From Ceratothoa steindachneri (lineage: Eukaryota > Arthropoda > Malacostraca > Isopoda > Cymothoidae), in the NCBI GenBank assembly GCA_963969495.1, contig OZ018327.1, positions 176,289,522 to 176,353,521 of the forward strand: a DNA stretch of 64,000 nucleotides. Reading direction: 5' to 3'. Position 1 is the first letter of the stretch; each line of letters begins with the position of its first letter. The position numbers were made by a program, and so were the translations under genes. Shown in pieces: positions 45,347 through 56,552 of this stretch. The notes beneath the pieces were generated by a model, which did no database searches, was not told the DNA's origin, and was given only the letters and a program-made list of their open reading frames with translations.

Positions 45347-46081
45347 GTGCAAAACCTGACTGCCGCGATCCCAGCAGGACAAGCTGATTCGTCCTACGTC
45401 CCCGCGCCAACATCCGAAGGGCCCCAGCAACAGGTAAACTTTCTATTCAACAAAAGTTCGCCAGGCGGCCTACAATTTGAAGAGGGCACTGTTAATGGGT
45501 GCCGAGTATCCACTTTAGTCAGAGACACCGGATGCACGTGCATAGTGGTATCCGACAAGTTGCTGCCCCCAGTAAACCCTGCCCATAAGAAATTTGCAAT
45601 CGTCCACGACTTTTTAGGACGCGACAATCGATTCCCCGTCGTGAGATGTCATATACAATGCAGATATTTCACCGGTTGGACGGACGTGCTAGTAGCCCCG
45701 ATTAAGTTCTGCGCAGTACTAATCGGACAAAACCCCCTAATTCCCCAGCAAGAAGTGGCCCAACAAGTAGTCACCCGGGCACAAGAAGCCCAGAGGAAAG
45801 AGCAACCTGCTAAGTTGACCCCGAGGATTACCCTCGAAGACAATAGGTTCAAATTGACTTCCTTCGCCAGTGCTCAGAAGGAATGCCCCACTCTTAAACC
45901 TCTATGGGAGAAAGCTATTAAAGGTGAAATTCTCCAAGTGAAAGGAAAGAAGCCTATCCAGTATATCGTAGAAGACTCACTTCTGTACCGTACTATCAGC
46001 GAGGAGGATAAGGAGAACAAGAAAGCACTGTGTGTACCTCAAGAATACACGCAAAGAATTTTGAATACCGTGCATGATTGA
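45347..46081 (+). CDS. pol: Protease and N-terminal integrase part of pol
   Basis: A retropepsin active-site block STLVRDTGCTCIVVSDKLLP (D-T-G near residue 59) is followed by the flap/second-loop region VLVAPIKFCAVLIGQNPLIP. A linker follows, then the pre-integrase region ECPTLKPLWEKAIKGE and DSLLYRTISEEDKENKKALC, and the start of the integrase H-H-C-C domain (LNTVHD). A TGA at 46,079-46,081 ends the frame inside the zinc-binding domain; the same frame resumes at once. RT does not lie between protease and integrase, unlike in ordinary gypsy elements. No ATG is needed if pol is made as a Gag-Pol fusion. Confidence 0.85.
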   Translation: MQNLTAAIPAGQADSSYVPAPTSEGPQQQVNFLFNKSSPGGLQFEEGTVNGCRVSTLVRDTGCTCIVVSDKLLPPVNPAHKKFAIVHDFLGRDNRFPVVRCHIQCRYFTGWTDVLVAPIKFCAVLIGQNPLIPQQEVAQQVVTRAQEAQRKEQPAKLTPRITLEDNRFKLTSFASAQKECPTLKPLWEKAIKGEILQVKGKKPIQYIVEDSLLYRTISEEDKENKKALCVPQEYTQRILNTVHD

Positions 46082-47150
46082 ATATTAGCCGGACACTTTG
46101 GGCACAACGAAACGGCGCAGCAGATATTCCGACACTTTTATTGGCCCCAGGCCCCAAGGGAAATTGTGGCCTATTGCCGATCATGCGACGTGTGTCAGAA
46201 GGATCCCTCCAGAGGACGGGTACCTCCCGCTCCCTTACAAAAGGTGCCCGTTATAACCGAACCATTCTTTCGAGTGGCAATTGATTTGGTGGGACCAATT
46301 CACCCCCCTTCAAGTGGAGGACACTCCTACATCCTCACTCTAGTGGATTGTGCCACCCGGTTCCCAGATGCCGTGGCCCTACGGAAGATTGACACTATTT
46401 CCTGCGCGGAAGCATTAATTTCAATTTTTGCACGAGTAGGCCTGCCTAAAGAAATTCTATCTGATAGAGGGCGCCAATTCACCACAGAATTGATGGAGTA
46501 TTTTAACAAACTTCTGTTAGTCAAGCCAATTTTTACGAGTCCATTTCATCCAGCCGCTAACGGAATCTGCGAGAAATTAAACGGGACTCTCAAAAATATA
46601 TTGAAGAAGTTGTGTCAAAACAACCCTACACAGTGGCACAGATACCTGCCTGCTGCCCTTTTCGCCTGCCGAGAAATACCTCATCGGACGTTGGGATTCT
46701 CGCCCTTTGAGCTATTATACGGGAGAAATGTGCGAGGTCTTATGAGTATTCTTAAGGAATTATTTTCCAACGCGAAGCTCGAGCAAGAAATCAAATCGTC
46801 TTACGCCTACGTGATGGATATGCGCGAGCGCCTAGATTACTGCTCTGGCTTAGCTCGAGAGAACGCCGAGAAAAATTTAGCCAAATACCGGGACTCTTTC
46901 GATATGAAAGCAAAGGCTCGAAAATTAAAGGCAGGAGATGAAGTCTTATTATTACTCCCGACCGAAAATAATAAGTTATAGGCCCAGTGGAAGGGACCGT
47001 TTGAGGTAATCGAGGCACGGGGTCCAGTCGATTACTTGATAGATACCCCAACAGGGCGAAGAACCTATCACATAAACATGCTAAAAAAATATCACCGCCG
47101 CGCGTGCATAAAGAATATTACCCTTCTAGACGAAGAAGAACCGATGGATG
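46082..47150 (+). CDS. pol: Integrase of the Gmr1-type element
   Basis: Continuing the pol frame: AGHFGHNETAQQIFRHFYWP and YCRSCDVCQK complete the H-H-C-C zinc domain. The catalytic core has AIDLVGPI (first Asp), EILSDRGRQF (second Asp) and ANGICEKLNGTLK (Glu). Thirty-five residues separate the second Asp and the Glu, as in DD35E integrases. A TAG at 46,979-46,981 interrupts the C-terminal domain just before QWKGPFEVIEARGPVDYLID, a GPY/F-like module. The remainder is continuous with the RT frame that starts to be open at about 46,982. No chromodomain was recognised. Confidence 0.88.
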
Positions 47151-48664
47151 CCGTTTACCCGGGTACGCCCCTGCAAGTCATACACACCGTGTGTGTGGAA
47201 CAAGACGAGGAATACGAACTTCCCTCGCTCTCACCTACCCCGGAAGACCCTCGGGTGGATTTAAAGATAAATCCCCACTTAGAAATTCAACAAAAAGCGG
47301 AAATGTTGAACTTGCTCATGGAATTCCCAGAAGTCATTTCTGAAAACCCCGGATGTGCCAAGGATTTTTTCCATGAAATAAAACTAAAAACTAATTCAGT
47401 GGTTCGGAGCAAACCATATCCTTTACCAATCCACCTACGAGAAGCCTTCAATAAGGAAGTCCGGAATTTACTAAAATTGGGAATTTTAGAGCCATCGGAG
47501 TCCGATTATTGCTCCCCCATAGTAATGGTTAAGAAACCTGATCAATCATTTCGGATGTGCGTGGACTTCCGAAAATTGAATTCCGTGACCGTTTTCGACG
47601 CCGAGCCCATCCCACTAATAGATCAAAATCTCCATTTATTTGAAGACGCTAAATTCATCACCGAATTGGATTTGTGTAAAGCGTACTATCAAATACCTCT
47701 CGCTAAGGAGTCCAAAAAACTGACGGCTTTTGCGACCGAGAGAGGTCTGTTACAGTTTACCAGGCTACCCTTCGGACTACTTACAGCCGGTAGCAATTAT
47801 AATAGGATGATGAGGCGAATTATCGCTGGACTAAGCGACGTGTCGTTTTACTTCGACAACGTGTACGTAGCTACCCGTACATGGGAGTCACACTTACACG
47901 CCCTACGCTCATTGCTGGAGAAAGTGAAGGAGCAAGGTCTAACCGCCGGGCCGACCAAGTGTTATTTTGCCTACGAATCCATTGACTACCTGGGATTCAA
48001 AATAGGACAAAAACACTTGACTACCCAGCAAGAAAAAGTGGACGCCATAGTCAAGATGCCCCGGCCGAAAACAAGGAAACAACTCCGATCGTTTATGGGA
48101 GCGGCCTCGTTCTATAGGCGTTTTGTACCACACTTCGCTTCCATTGCGGCCCCACTGAATGATTTGTTAAAAAAGACAGCGTCAGACCCTGTCACGTGGA
48201 ACCCCCATGCAATAACTCAGTTGGAGGTTCTAAAAGGAAAACTCGTAACTGCGCCCATTCTTCGCTTACCAAATCCCAACAAGATCTTCGGCCTTCGCAC
48301 GGAAGCTAGTCGGGACGGGTTAGGCGGAGTATTGCTTCAATACGAAGATGACAAAACAGCCTATCCCATAGCTTATGTCAGTAGGAAACTGTTGAGTAGA
48401 GAAAAAGCCTACGCTACTATCGAAATCGAAGCTTTGGCCATAATATGGTCCATAGGTAAATTCAAATATTATCTAATAGGGCGCGAGTTTAAGTTGGAAT
48501 GCGACCATAAACCGTTGTCATACTTAGGTAAAAATAAGTGTAAGAATGGAAGACTCCTGAGATGGAGTTTACTCTTGATGGAGTACCAGTACTCCATTCA
48601 CTATATAAAAGAGTCCAACAATTGTATGGCCGACTCGTTAAGTCGGAACCCTGTCGACGATTAA
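47036..48664 (+). CDS. pol: Reverse transcriptase and RNase H (Y-F-D-N at the active site)
   Basis: A 542-codon open stretch of the pol frame. After the integrase tail (to about residue 40) and a linker come the RT motifs KPYPLPIHLREAF, EPSESDYCSPIVMVKKPD, MCVDFRKLN, ELDLCKAYYQIPL (first palm Asp) and FTRLPFGLLTAG, then FYFDNVYVATRTWESH. The last block normally carries D-D; here the codons at 47,855-47,860 read GAC AAC, giving D-N. RT connection (KTRKQLRSFMGAASFYRRFV) and RNase H follow (LRTEASRDGLGGVLLQYED, EIEALAIIWSIGKFKYYL, LECDHKPLSYL, NNCMADSLSRNPV). The family is gypsy-type. The change to Asn probably abolishes polymerase activity. Confidence 0.9.
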   Translation: MIDTPTGRRTYHINMLKKYHRRACIKNITLLDEEEPMDAVYPGTPLQVIHTVCVEQDEEYELPSLSPTPEDPRVDLKINPHLEIQQKAEMLNLLMEFPEVISENPGCAKDFFHEIKLKTNSVVRSKPYPLPIHLREAFNKEVRNLLKLGILEPSESDYCSPIVMVKKPDQSFRMCVDFRKLNSVTVFDAEPIPLIDQNLHLFEDAKFITELDLCKAYYQIPLAKESKKLTAFATERGLLQFTRLPFGLLTAGSNYNRMMRRIIAGLSDVSFYFDNVYVATRTWESHLHALRSLLEKVKEQGLTAGPTKCYFAYESIDYLGFKIGQKHLTTQQEKVDAIVKMPRPKTRKQLRSFMGAASFYRRFVPHFASIAAPLNDLLKKTASDPVTWNPHAITQLEVLKGKLVTAPILRLPNPNKIFGLRTEASRDGLGGVLLQYEDDKTAYPIAYVSRKLLSREKAYATIEIEALAIIWSIGKFKYYLIGREFKLECDHKPLSYLGKNKCKNGRLLRWSLLLMEYQYSIHYIKESNNCMADSLSRNPVDD

Positions 48665-48947
48665 GGAGCAGCCCAACTATTGTATTATAGCAAAGTTAAG
48701 TGTAAATCAGTAGAATTGTAAGTAAGTAGGGGCGAGTAACCCGAGTGGTAGGTAAGAAAATCCTAAGTTGGCACAGTAATATAGGAATTAATGTAAGGTC
48801 AGGTGAAATGTTATCGAGGCATTCCCGAGTGAACTAGAATTTATTGTATAATATAATGTTCCGTAAGTTACCCATGTATATTATTGTAAGCGTCGGATGG
48901 GAACCCCCCCCCCCCCCTCCCGTTATTTTCTTAAGAATGGACGTAAA
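48665..48947. other. 3' untranslated region of the LTR element, no clear polypurine tract
   Basis: There is no env frame. A C-run at 48,905-48,919 is present, but the bases just before the 3' LTR (AAGAATGGACGTAAA) are not a typical polypurine tract. Confidence 0.6.
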
Positions 48948-50414
48948 TGTGGAGAAATGGCTACATTAAGCCTCCTGGAGGAGTATAGGTACATTCAAGC
49001 TCCCCTCCCTTCATGAGGAGAAGCGTGGGAAAGGTAGCCGGCGAAAATGCTTACCATGTGTGATCTCCTCGCCGCTGTGGGCAGTTGGAGCTAACATATG
49101 TTTGAAGGCGACCACCTAAGGTCCTTAAACGACGCTCTAACGATCGTATTACCTACGAGACCCATAAACCCGTGGTTAGGAAAAAAAAACAGTGCGAGTC
49201 AGAAGGCACGCCAAGTAGCGGTGCGGTTGCGAGCCTATAATTTGCGAGCTGACTTGGGCACCCCAGTGCCACCTCAGGAATTATCGCTCTCTCCAGATGC
49301 TAACTCTCCATTCGCTCCCCCCCCCCCCCTTTTGCATCTGTGGCCTGGTCACTTCCCCCTTTAGATGGGGCGGCAATCCGCCTATATATAAGCCCCGCAA
49401 AGAAAGAGAAGAGGATTATCAGAAGTCGATACGCTAGAGGTGGATTAGTTCGTGAAGATCGATCCATCGGCTAGACAAGAAGATTATTAGAAGTCGATTC
49501 GCCAGAAGAAAGATTAGTTCGTAAAGATCGATCCTTCAGCCATACAAGACTATTTCCGTGAGAAACGATAGGATCAGATTGAGAAAATCGATCCCCCCCT
49601 TTCAGGGCCGTATTAACCTAATTAGTCAAGTTTTATATCGGTGCCATACCGGAGAAGCCTTTTTCGTCTGCAAAGAAGCCTGACTGAAGAAAAGCAAAGC
49701 CGCTCACACTCGAGTGATTCTCACATCTCAAGCACCGTAAGAGTGAGAGGAGAAGAACCCTGCCCCAACGAGCTCCCGTTCTTTAATTACGTTGAAGAAT
49801 CATCCCACGGCCCAGGCGACAAGCAACCCCTCCTCGAAAATTTCAACAAGCGGCCACACCACTTCAAAGCGAGAGATAAGTCCTCCAGCGACATCCGGCA
49901 ATCCCTAATACCTACCTGTAAGTTAACAATAACATTTATATCTCTATTGCGATAGTAGAAGTTTAGTACGTCCCACGTTTTAAAGGAAAGTAGAAACCAT
50001 TATTCTTGAACCTAGGTCATATGTGTTGGTAGATGACAGTACATTAATTTAATGTTTTATGCTAAACAAATAGGGTCGTGATAAAAATACTAATTGGCAA
50101 TTGGTTTGTTTATTGGAAGCCTACTTGTTTATGTTTTGTCATTGAAAAATCTTTGAGGCCAAATATAGAAATGCTTTTACTGTTGGTTTGTAATATTTAA
50201 TTTAAAATACATGTTTATTTTTGGTAGATTCTGGTTTTTCCTCTTATCCTTATGTGTTTAAAAATAGCTCTTCCTTAAGGACTAAACCACTAAAATAGCA
50301 CCCTTAGAACAAAGCCTACTTCATCATAGAAGTAACTCACGCCCCTTAAAGCATACCGCTACTAAAAGGGTGTCAAAGCGTAGAGTGATCAAAGCCAAGG
50401 GTCATTCTACGACA
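48948..50414 (+). repeat. 3' LTR
   Basis: Nearly identical to the 5' LTR at an offset of 6,351 bp; differences include CTGGGGG/CTGGAGG near the start and CTCC/CCAC near 49,806. Ends CATTCTACGACA followed by the duplicated ATATC. Confidence 0.95.
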
Positions 50415-50419
50415 ATATC

Positions 50420-51060
<641 letters not shown>

Positions 51061-51999
51061 CGACTGCCGAAGATGTCATAATTGTCAGTACTTGATTTCA
51101 AGCCAAATCATAGCCAAATCAAAGAAACAACAATAAGAAACAAATCAAAAGAAAGAAGAAGGAAACACGCTTCGGCGTTGGGGAGAGGACGGCCTCCCCT
51201 TGCCGTGGGAACAAGTGAACTGCACCTTCTTTTATGCCAGGCAGACTCAGGGCTGTGGTGATTTCTGATATGCAGCTGGTGTGAGGGAGAGCAAATCCTG
51301 TCTGGTCGTCTAATTCTCGCGCACTTCTTCGCGTCATGGATATTGCAAACATGTGTGTGTGTGGACATTCCAGGGGCTCGAGAGCTCTCAGGTGGATTTG
51401 GGGCTCTCTAAATATCACAATCCGGTCTTAGAACCGGGTATGACGCGTTAGCCCCCTAACTGAGTGCTGTGCTGCAACTAGCTCGGCCATGAAGGCAGCC
51501 CCACTGATTTCAAAAAGAGGGGATATGACATGGAATCCGACTCCCTCTTGCGACTTAGAGCAATCCAAATACACTGGAACAGATCCATGATGACAGGAAG
51601 TGTGCTCAAAGAAAGGCCGAACGTGATACTCGTGGCGCTGTGGAAGCTTTCGGAACAGAGGCGTGGTTTCAAATAGTCACAGGTGGTAGCCTCTATGGTG
51701 TTGTCCTGGGCAGAACCAGAACCAGAGGCACTACCAGCCCGAGAGCTGCACCGAGCTCACGAAGGAATTCTTTTTCCATAAACGCAAAGGGGTTAGGGTA
51801 AGACTGGTGTCTCTCGGCAGCATAGGCATCTTCAAGATTTGCACAGATGCAGCAAGAACCGTTTGTGACTGATGGAGGAGCCAGAGATCAGGCGTACAAG
51901 CGAATAATGCACTTTGTACGGTGCAAAGTGAGTGGCTTCTCCGCGGCATCGATAGGTTGGCAGTAGCTCTATCAGCACTCCGAGGCTTCGGTTGAAAAC

Positions 52000-52800
52000 A
52001 AGACACGTTGAGAATCAATCACCTCCAGGCCAACTCTGTTTCGAACAAGTTTGGATTGGGATGTAGCTGTGATAGTGGCATCTGGATCACGCCAAAATAG
52101 GTCGAAAGATCGTCCACGTAGAGCATAGCAAGAATATCTTCCGGTAGCACCGAAGTGATACCGTCTATGCTTAGGGCAATTACTGTAACACTGAGGACAC
52201 TTCCCTGCAAGCTATCCGCTTATTGCTCCATTGTGCCCTAAAGGGCCCCCTCCCCATGCCTCCCAATCACCATGCGGTATCAGAGGCCTCATTAAGTTCG
52301 AAAAACACTGTGGCGTAGTGCTGTCTACAAAGGAAAGCCTCATGGACAGCATTTTTCAGTCCGAGCAGAGAATCTCACTTGGTTTGGATCTTGAGGAAGC
52401 CGCACTGGGCAGAAGATAAGTGGCTTCCATTTTCCAGAAATAGGTTTATCTAACATTTACCAATTTCTTCACTAACTTACCCACGATAAGCTTAGATAAA
52501 TTCGACGGAAACTAGCAAGAGTCGAGTGATCTCTCCTTGATTTGCGAAAAGCAAGCACAGTAGCTATTCGCCTGGAGTCTGAAAGTGTACCCTCTTTTCA
52601 TATCTTGTTGGACAAATCTAGCGGAATTTCCATGCCTCGCGCACCTATGTTTCGATGCATGGTATACGGGACATCGTCAGGACCAGGGGCGCTGTCCGCA
52701 CATGAAGTGAGAGCAGAGCGCAACACACTTAACGTAAACTTGTTTTTGAGGAGTTATCCACCTCTTAAGGTGAAGTCTAGTTAGCGACATCACGATTTGT
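52000..52800 (-). pseudogene. Jockey-like reverse transcriptase remnant with YVDD
   Basis: The minus strand reads GPDDVPYTMHRNI, EIPLDLSNKIWKEGTLSDSR and IAIVLAFRKSRRDHS (about 52,690-52,540; the P-D-x-I/V-P and N-x-x-W-x-x-G blocks of LINE RT). After a damaged middle part come GSVLSVTVIALSIDGI and LAMLYVDDLSTYFG. The catalytic YVDD codons are at about 52,109-52,120 and are intact. Stops occur in the middle part. Confidence 0.75.
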
Positions 52801-53159
52801 ATTGAGTGCTGGCGGAGCCACATCTCAACTTGAGAATGCGGAGAAATTGAAGTACTCTGCCACAGACGCTGTGTCCTAGATTGCGATCCCGTTTGCCAGG
52901 AAGGGGAGGTTCTGCGAGGAATTGCCCCGAATCCTTTTGATTCGCTTCTCACCCCTGCAATAGGGGTACTTCTGCTAAGTAAAGGCAGATATGCCCGCCA
53001 TGAAGAGCGGCGGGCGTGCTTCGAAATAAACCCGAAAGTAGCCCTAGTTCCACGGAATTCACCGATGATGAAATCGTTCATGCGGTTCTTATAGCGCATG
53101 TAGGCATATCGCTTCTGGATAAGGGCGTCTCACACTCGCCAAACACCAAGGAAGCGAAC

Positions 53160-53895
53160 GACGTGCAAAATGACCAAATGTTCTATGAATAGTAGTTAGG
53201 CCCACGGCAATCTAGACCACCACGCCTGTTCTACTCACAACCTGGGTGTTTTTCAGGCGGAAGTGGCCCCAAAATGATAGTTGAATGGTAAAGTGGTCTC
53301 TACGAAGAAAGTTATCGAGCACCGCCCACCCCAAATCTGGCTGTACATTAGGAGAGCACAAGCACAGATCAAGAAAGGAAAATGAAGCTGTTCTCGTTCA
53401 GTGATGCGTAAACTCATCCACATTTATGACACTCATTTCCAGCTCGTAGATTATGTCGGCAATGACCCATGGGACTGATTGAGTAGTCTCCCCAAAGAGG
53501 ATGTATACCATTCGAATCCAGGAGCTACCGTGACACGACTCAGCGGAAGTCCCCCGCATCGAAGTAGGCTGACGGTAGAATCGACGTAGAAATAACAGTA
53601 TACCTCCTATCCAGGTTCAGCTGCACAGCTACTGCCTGAAAGGAGGTATTCAAAGCAAATAGAAGAACAGAGACATCTTGCCGGCTGTAAATCGAGCATC
53701 CTCTTGCTGAGTCCCGCCTCGTGGTATGGGGTCGCAAAATCCTTATACCCCCGTAGAGTAGGGAGGGGTCACACGCCCAGCATGGTCTCCTGCAGAAAAA
53801 TAACTAACGGAGAACAGGAGGAGACGAGCATTCATAGCTCCTCTAGTTAGCTCGGGATCAACGGCAATTCCCGTTCGGGAATATTCCTTCCAAGT
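53160..53895 (-). pseudogene. Jockey-like endonuclease remnant
   Basis: Minus-strand frames give VIFLQETMLG (catalytic Glu region, about 53,800), HTTRRDSARGCSIYSRQD, VLLFALNTSFQAVAVQLNLD and YTVISTSILPSAYFDAGDF (about 53,690-53,560), and later LDLCLCSPNVQPDLGWAVLD and RRDHFTIQL (final D-H motif, about 53,300). This is the order of a LINE apurinic/apyrimidinic endonuclease. Several frame changes separate the blocks. Confidence 0.7.
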
Positions 53896-53899
53896 TTAC

Positions 53900-55130
53900 C
53901 TAAGAAGAGATCCGTGTCCCTCTCCGAAATGAAGACTCAAGAATGGTCGTACGCTTCCCGTTGGCAGAACTTAAGGCGTTGAAGGAACTTTCGCCTTCAA
54001 GGAATTATCGGGCAGTCTTGACACGATATGCTAGTCATTTACTCTCTCCGCCTCAAAACCCTTGGGTGCAATGTTGCTTCGGAGGTGAGGGTTCCTCTTT
54101 TGGAGGGGCCCGCGTCTCTGAGTCGCCCACTTAAGCTTTAGGTGGGGTGTAGGAGACGAATCTGCGTTTATGCTGTCCTATTTTCGAGGGACTGCTTTAG
54201 GAATCCGTGAAGGCAGACTCATTAACACCTTCGGGGGATTTGCCTCCTGGGAGTCTAACTACTCGGTGGAGGTGCGTGGCCGTTTTGCCTTACGGGAAAT
54301 GGTCAATCGGGAGAAGGCGTGGAACCCTGGATTTATCTGAGGCCAGGTGGGAAACCTTTGTGCCGCTATCTCTACTGGGAGAGCTCCAGGGGAATGCCGG
54401 GAGAGGTGTAGAACTTGCGACGAAAGGACCGTTCTTTTAAGGCTGGAGGGGCCAAGAGCAGAGGATACCTATTTTAGAACTGAGGCCGTCCCAGGCAATG
54501 CCGTGGGTGCCGGGTCTAAATCCTTAGCCTCGCGACGGGAAAGACAAGAGCCGTTTCCTGAATGACAGGATTTCCTTCTTCAGGAGATAAGCGCCACATT
54601 GCTTTTAGAAATTGACACACTTGGCTATACATGATAAGGACTTATCGTGCGCGGCCTTAAAGTAGTATACACAGACTTCAGGTAAAGCCGACTTTGCGCA
54701 TCTTTTAAGGAGCAGTTTACGAGTTCCCTCCCTTAAACCACTCTTTTCACGAAAGTCTTGTCATGGTAGAGTGCGATGTCACACTCGCCGGTGATCCATT
54801 GAGTGGTTGAAGGGCACTTATCATGGCCACCTCCGAAGGGTCCGCCGCATTCGCCCTAGGTTCCAGTCTGAGAAACGGGTCACCTTAGGCTCTTTACCAA
54901 GCTATCCAGCTAAGGCTTTTTACTAACTAACTAAAAAGTATTTAAGCCCGCTGGCTAAAAAAATGCCAGGTATTCTTTGAATGAGGGGCCCTGAGGTAAT
55001 CAGATTCCGCTCAGCACACTTGCAACTTTGGTCTTTCTTGGTCTGGCCTCCCCACCCGTGTGCACCTTGAGGATGGATTGTCCAGTCTTTGCCTAGTCAC
55101 TTTCCAAAACAGCAGCAGGCCCGTCCGGCT
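53900..55130 (-). pseudogene. Jockey-like ORF1 remnant
   Basis: In shifting minus-strand frames a KTFVKRVV-stop-GRELVNC segment near 54,740 resembles the conserved region of Jockey-type ORF1 proteins upstream of the zinc knuckles. Downstream, near 54,400-54,230, broken C/G/H-containing pieces may be the former knuckles. The cysteines are mostly lost and no complete knuckle can be read. The call depends mainly on the position directly before the endonuclease. Confidence 0.45.
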
Positions 55131-55300
55131 CCAGTGGACCAGCGGAGGGAGACGAATCTTTTGTCCTTTCTTTTTTTCTTACTTTTGCTTTTGTTTGTAT
55201 AAGAGTGTACCTGCTTCTCCCCCCTCCCGCAAGGGGCTCTAAGACCGGACGTACCAGCTTCGGCCAGATCTTTCTGGGAGATGGGGCATAGATCTTATCC

Positions 55301-55590
55301 TGCCAAAGGGTCACCAGTTGGGTAAGGAGTCCCTCATCTCCTTGGGAGTCCTGTACACTCCTGCTGCCTGAGGAGAGCCTTGCAGAGGTGCGGAATCAAG
55401 TGTGGTAGCTGACACTGAGCCAAGGCTTAACCCCCTGGAAGACCCTCCCATCTGGGGTGGGGTCACCTCCGGGACCATCAACACTTCAGGAAGGGCCTAC
55501 CCCCCAAGGTGTCAGATATCCCGACAGAGGAATCATAGATAAATTATTCGTTATGGTTCTGAAGTGGCTAAAGTATGTAGTACCTTCGAT
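55301..55590. other. No recognisable feature
   Basis: Between the LINE and the minisatellite; no motif seen. Confidence 0.4.
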
Positions 55591-55735
55591 TCTGAAATCG
55601 GTAAATTTTTCACTCCTTCATTCTAGAAAAGGTAAATTACTCACTCCTTGCTTCTGAATTGGATGTTATTCCCTCCTTGTTTCCTTAATGATTAAATTAT
55701 TCCCTTTTTAATTTTTAAATAGGTAAATTATTATA
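55591..55735 (+). repeat. 31-bp minisatellite, first cluster
   Basis: Units start at 55,591, 55,622, 55,653 and 55,682 around TCTGAAATCGGTAAATT... CACTCCTT, decaying towards the end. A second cluster of the same unit lies at 56,491-56,552. Confidence 0.85.
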
Positions 55736-56490
55736 TTCATGGGGCTGAAAGGGGTAAATTACACTAGGCAACAAATTTTAACATTTTGTGTAATGTTTCC
55801 CAAGAATTAATGCCTCCCCTTTCATTTCGATATTTGTTCCGATTAATAAGACAGGATATTGGAGATGTTCTAGATGAACAATGGAGGTTATTGTTGTAAC
55901 CAAGCGTTCTCCTCGAAGACAGTCCTTCCCCCCCTCGTTAAGGACAACCCCCCGAAGAACCACTTCTCCTGGAAATCGCCAGTGTGACCGAAGATTCCTT
56001 CCCATCGCCTTCCTCTGCACGACAACCTTGTAATTACGTAAGCTAAGCATTACCTTTAATCATTTAACCTTTTGTCAACGCAACTCTGTGCTTTAAACGG
56101 TTTAGCGAACCATTCTCCCTTGTTATTTGTTTGCCGTTTTAAATCTCTCAAAATCTTAATCTTCAGATTAGTCAGATATTCCCATGATCTTTTTCATTTC
56201 TTTTGTTTTTCCCATTTTTAATTTCCGTTTATGTAAAAATTTTCCGTGTGTTGTTTGATAGTTTATTTAATAAAACTCTATTTTATTAATGGTAGCCATA
56301 TTATTTATCTTTGTGCTCCGCTCCACTTCTTAAGTATATTGAAGATAAATAAGCCTCTCCAGGCTTCCCCCTTTTTGAACTAACCTAGGTCAATCAGATT
56401 ACCATGCACTCGGAATATATAATAATTCACTCAACGAATAGTTACTTATAGTATATCGTCGGGAGCCTATTCTACGACACACTCCTTGAT
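55736..56490. other. No recognisable feature
   Basis: Mixed composition; open frames unsupported. Confidence 0.45.
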
Positions 56491-56552
56491 TCTGAAATGG
56501 GTAAATTATTCCATCCTTGAATCTGAAATGGGTAAATCTTTCCTTTTCTTTC
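56491..56552 (+). repeat. 31-bp minisatellite, second cluster
   Basis: Two units TCTGAAATGGGTAAAT(T/C) starting at 56,491 and 56,522, matching the cluster about 0.8 kb upstream. Confidence 0.85.

Larger units (their letters stand above)
42592..50419 (+). mobile_element. Full-length LTR retrotransposon, Gmr1-type order (PR-IN-RT-RH)
   Basis: The element is 42,597-50,414 (7,818 bp) and is flanked by a perfect 5-bp duplication ATATC (42,592-42,596 and 50,415-50,419). It has two long LTRs of about 1,466 bp, starting TG and ending CA, that differ by roughly 15 substitutions by eye. Inside are a gag frame, then one long pol frame in which protease is followed by integrase, and RT-RNase H comes last. 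RT and IN sequences are of Ty3/gypsy type. The order matches Gmr1-type gypsy elements and not ordinary gypsy. Three in-frame stops and a frame change make this copy defective. No env-like frame is present. Confidence 0.93.
51430..55300 (-). mobile_element. Jockey-like non-LTR retrotransposon (ORF1 and ORF2, decayed)
   Basis: On the minus strand ORF1 remnants (about 55,130-53,900) are followed by ORF2 with endonuclease (about 53,895-53,160), reverse transcriptase (about 52,800-52,000) and a C-terminal region (to about 51,430). Order and motifs are those of arthropod Jockey elements. There are many stops and frame changes. A poly(A) tail is not visible at the 51.1-51.4 kb side. Copy length is close to full length. 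Confidence 0.75.

Noticed and set aside
48665..48947. Possible env gene of the LTR element
   Set aside because: Only 283 bp lie between the RNase H stop and the 3' LTR and no open frame of useful length exists.
53740..55300. rRNA-like GC-rich block
   Set aside because: It was checked because of its composition. No rRNA landmark was recognised, and its position and motifs fit the 5' half of the Jockey-like LINE.
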